This document shows positions 59,300-60,138 of a stretch of DNA of 60,138 bases, piece after piece; the stretch's first letter is position 1; every line of letters begins with the position of its first letter. This DNA is from Candidatus Eisenbacteria bacterium (lineage in GTDB: Bacteria > Eisenbacteria > RBG-16-71-46 > JASEGR01): contig JASEGR010000006.1 in NCBI GenBank assembly GCA_030017955.1, forward strand, positions 1 to 60,138. Direction: 5' to 3'. Position numbers and translations under genes: made by a program. Under the pieces are notes generated by a model. The model worked only from the letters and a program-made list of their open reading frames with translations. It did no database searches and was not told the origin of the DNA.

Positions 59300-59734
59300 C
59301 TATCGCCCTATCCACCTTTTCATGCTACAGTTCCAGGTGCTGCTTTGGCGAAGGATTGTCTTCTCGCGGCAAATACCTGCTCCTGACCAATCGTCAGCTA
59401 TTCCAGCGTCGAAACATCTGTCCCAGCCTTGGCATCCCGATGACGTACTCACGACACCCTGGTCCCGCAACCCTTGGTAAAACCACCGTCCCATACCTCC
59501 AATTCTGCATTCACGGGTAGTACTATCATACGAAGAATAATGTTTGCTCTGAGAAACCGGTGAATCATTTAGGTAAACCTGAACATTATCATTGCGGTGA
59601 GGAAATGATTTCGCCAAGGCCACGGGAATCGCAATCAAGCCTTTGTCTATTCGACTTTGTGTTATCTTAATTGTCGCATAGCTGTAGGCGATTGGGCTCT
59701 TGCTTCGAACAATCCTTGTGGCTCTTTGTTCCAT
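59300..59734 (-). CDS. Small protein upstream of mntA; N-terminal half looks conserved, possibly a truncated gene
   Basis: 144 residues from the ATG at 59734, preceded by AAGG. The first 85 (IKITQSRIDKGLIAIPVALA, then VQVYLNDSPVSQ and TTRECRIGGMGRWFYQ) form a plausible basic beta-rich domain, perhaps a DNA-binding pseudobarrel of the kind found in front of restriction nucleases. After WFYQ the sequence (GLRDQGVVSTSS, then many Cys, Trp and Ser) loses any regular pattern, so a frameshift or truncation is likely. It ends one base before mntA, either by design or by chance. I do not assign a function. Confidence 0.5.
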   Translation of the reverse strand: MEQRATRIVRSKSPIAYSYATIKITQSRIDKGLIAIPVALAKSFPHRNDNVQVYLNDSPVSQSKHYSSYDSTTRECRIGGMGRWFYQGLRDQGVVSTSSGCQGWDRCFDAGIADDWSGAGICREKTILRQSSTWNCSMKRWIGR

Positions 59735-59811
59735 TTTCCTTTTCACCCATCTATGTCTCGGCGTACCACGCAACTGTTATCTGCGGAATTCCCTGTTCAC
59801 ATGTGACCTTC

Positions 59812-60030
59812 TCAAAAGCCAAACTCCCGCCCAGTACCGACCTCATGCTCACAACTAGGACATATCACCTTTTGCTCTGGGTCAGTGACGAGGCTGTGCC
59901 TCGAGATGCACTCCCAATGCCACCCGTTCCACGACCATTCTTCCGTCATCAAAGCGGTAAACAAAATCGAATCCAGTGTCTTTCCGCAAGTCCAGCAATT
60001 CTCGAGTTTATCCTTTTTCTTGCCAACCAT
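59812..60030 (-). CDS. Small zinc-ribbon-like protein
   Basis: 72 residues with two Cys pairs, CWTCGKTL and CPSCEHEV, plus Trp, His and Cys in NGWHWECISRH. It could bind zinc as a single ribbon. It is upstream of the HepT-MntA pair on the same strand, separated from the next small gene by 77 bases, and may be an N-terminal fragment of a larger protein. Family not recognised. The remaining 108 bases to the window end hold nothing identified. Confidence 0.5.
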   Translation of the reverse strand: MVGKKKDKLENCWTCGKTLDSILFTALMTEEWSWNGWHWECISRHSLVTDPEQKVICPSCEHEVGTGREFGF

Positions 60031-60138
60031 ACCTCACACTCCTTTACTTCTATCAAACGACTCGACATCATCACCTCTGTCCCCTAGTGTAGTGCGTCTA
60101 ACGCTTCTTTACATTTGGTGACTTTGGCCAGGATGCGC

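Noticed and set aside
58508-59386. 292-residue + strand reading frame across hepT and mntA
   Set aside because: The - strand pair has complete active-site motifs and the ATGA overlap; the + frame is low-complexity Ser/Phe/Ile-rich sequence.
1-60138. tRNA, rRNA, CRISPR array, insertion sequence or prophage
   Set aside because: I scanned for T-loop motifs, regularly spaced repeats and transposase or integrase motifs and found none.

Overview
The window (about 52% GC by eye) looks like a chromosomal segment of an uncultivated Gram-negative bacterium. Evidence for Gram-negative: genes for ADP-heptose synthesis (split hldE), FadL/PorV-type and other outer-membrane beta-barrel proteins, a secretin, and a lipoprotein. 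Evidence for an anaerobic, ferredoxin-based metabolism: a four-subunit 2-oxoacid:ferredoxin oxidoreductase next to sucCD and an NfnAB ferredoxin:NADP oxidoreductase. The pilin leaders beginning Met-Gly-Gln and the PorV-like protein remind me of the FCB supergroup and neighbouring candidate phyla; this is an impression from memory, not a placement. No rRNA, tRNA, CRISPR array or transposase was seen.

Layout. 0.2-3.7 kb (- strand): an ECF sigma factor, its zinc anti-sigma factor and an HtrA-like protein that has lost two of three catalytic residues, then a Trp-rich secreted protein. 4-8 kb (+): an OPT-family transporter, a small lipoprotein with a CxxCH motif, and a FadL/PorV-like outer-membrane protein. 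8.3-25.3 kb (-): about 20 tightly packed, mostly overlapping genes in the transcription order cPGS-like GTPase, sucC, sucD, korD, korA, korB, korC, ndk, nfnA, nfnB, yceD, rpmF, plsX, fabH, fabD, fabG, acpP, fabF, rnc, acyl-CoA dehydrogenase. This joins succinyl-CoA/2-oxoglutarate chemistry, ferredoxin-to-NADPH conversion and fatty-acid synthesis in one array. 25.8-27.3 kb (-): hldE1/hldE2. 27.6-28.5 kb (+): an EamA transporter flanked by copies of a dispersed inverted repeat.

28.6-54.7 kb is the most interesting part. A type IV pilus/type II secretion-like operon (+, 38.5-49.7 kb) encodes a small pilin, PilC, PilB, three further pilin-like proteins, a stand-alone cyclic-nucleotide-binding-domain protein, a PilT-like ATPase with an altered Asp box, a PilM-PilN fusion, a PilO-PilP fusion and a short secretin. 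On each side lies a FecR-domain/CHASE2-cyclase module on the - strand. The left module is secreted protein, FecR, large beta-barrel-like protein, CHASE2 cyclase, AAA-TPR ATPase. The right module is GAF-SpoIIE phosphatase, FecR, CHASE2 cyclase. Cyclase makers and a nucleotide-binding reader around one secretion/pilus machine suggest a pilus system wired to cyclic-nucleotide signalling. The pilin gene has a structured leader in which the ribosome binding site can pair with an upstream sequence.

55-60.1 kb: a two-half-reaction cobalamin methionine synthase lacking the activation domain (+), then endonuclease V, a HepT-MntA toxin-antitoxin pair and two small genes of uncertain status (-).
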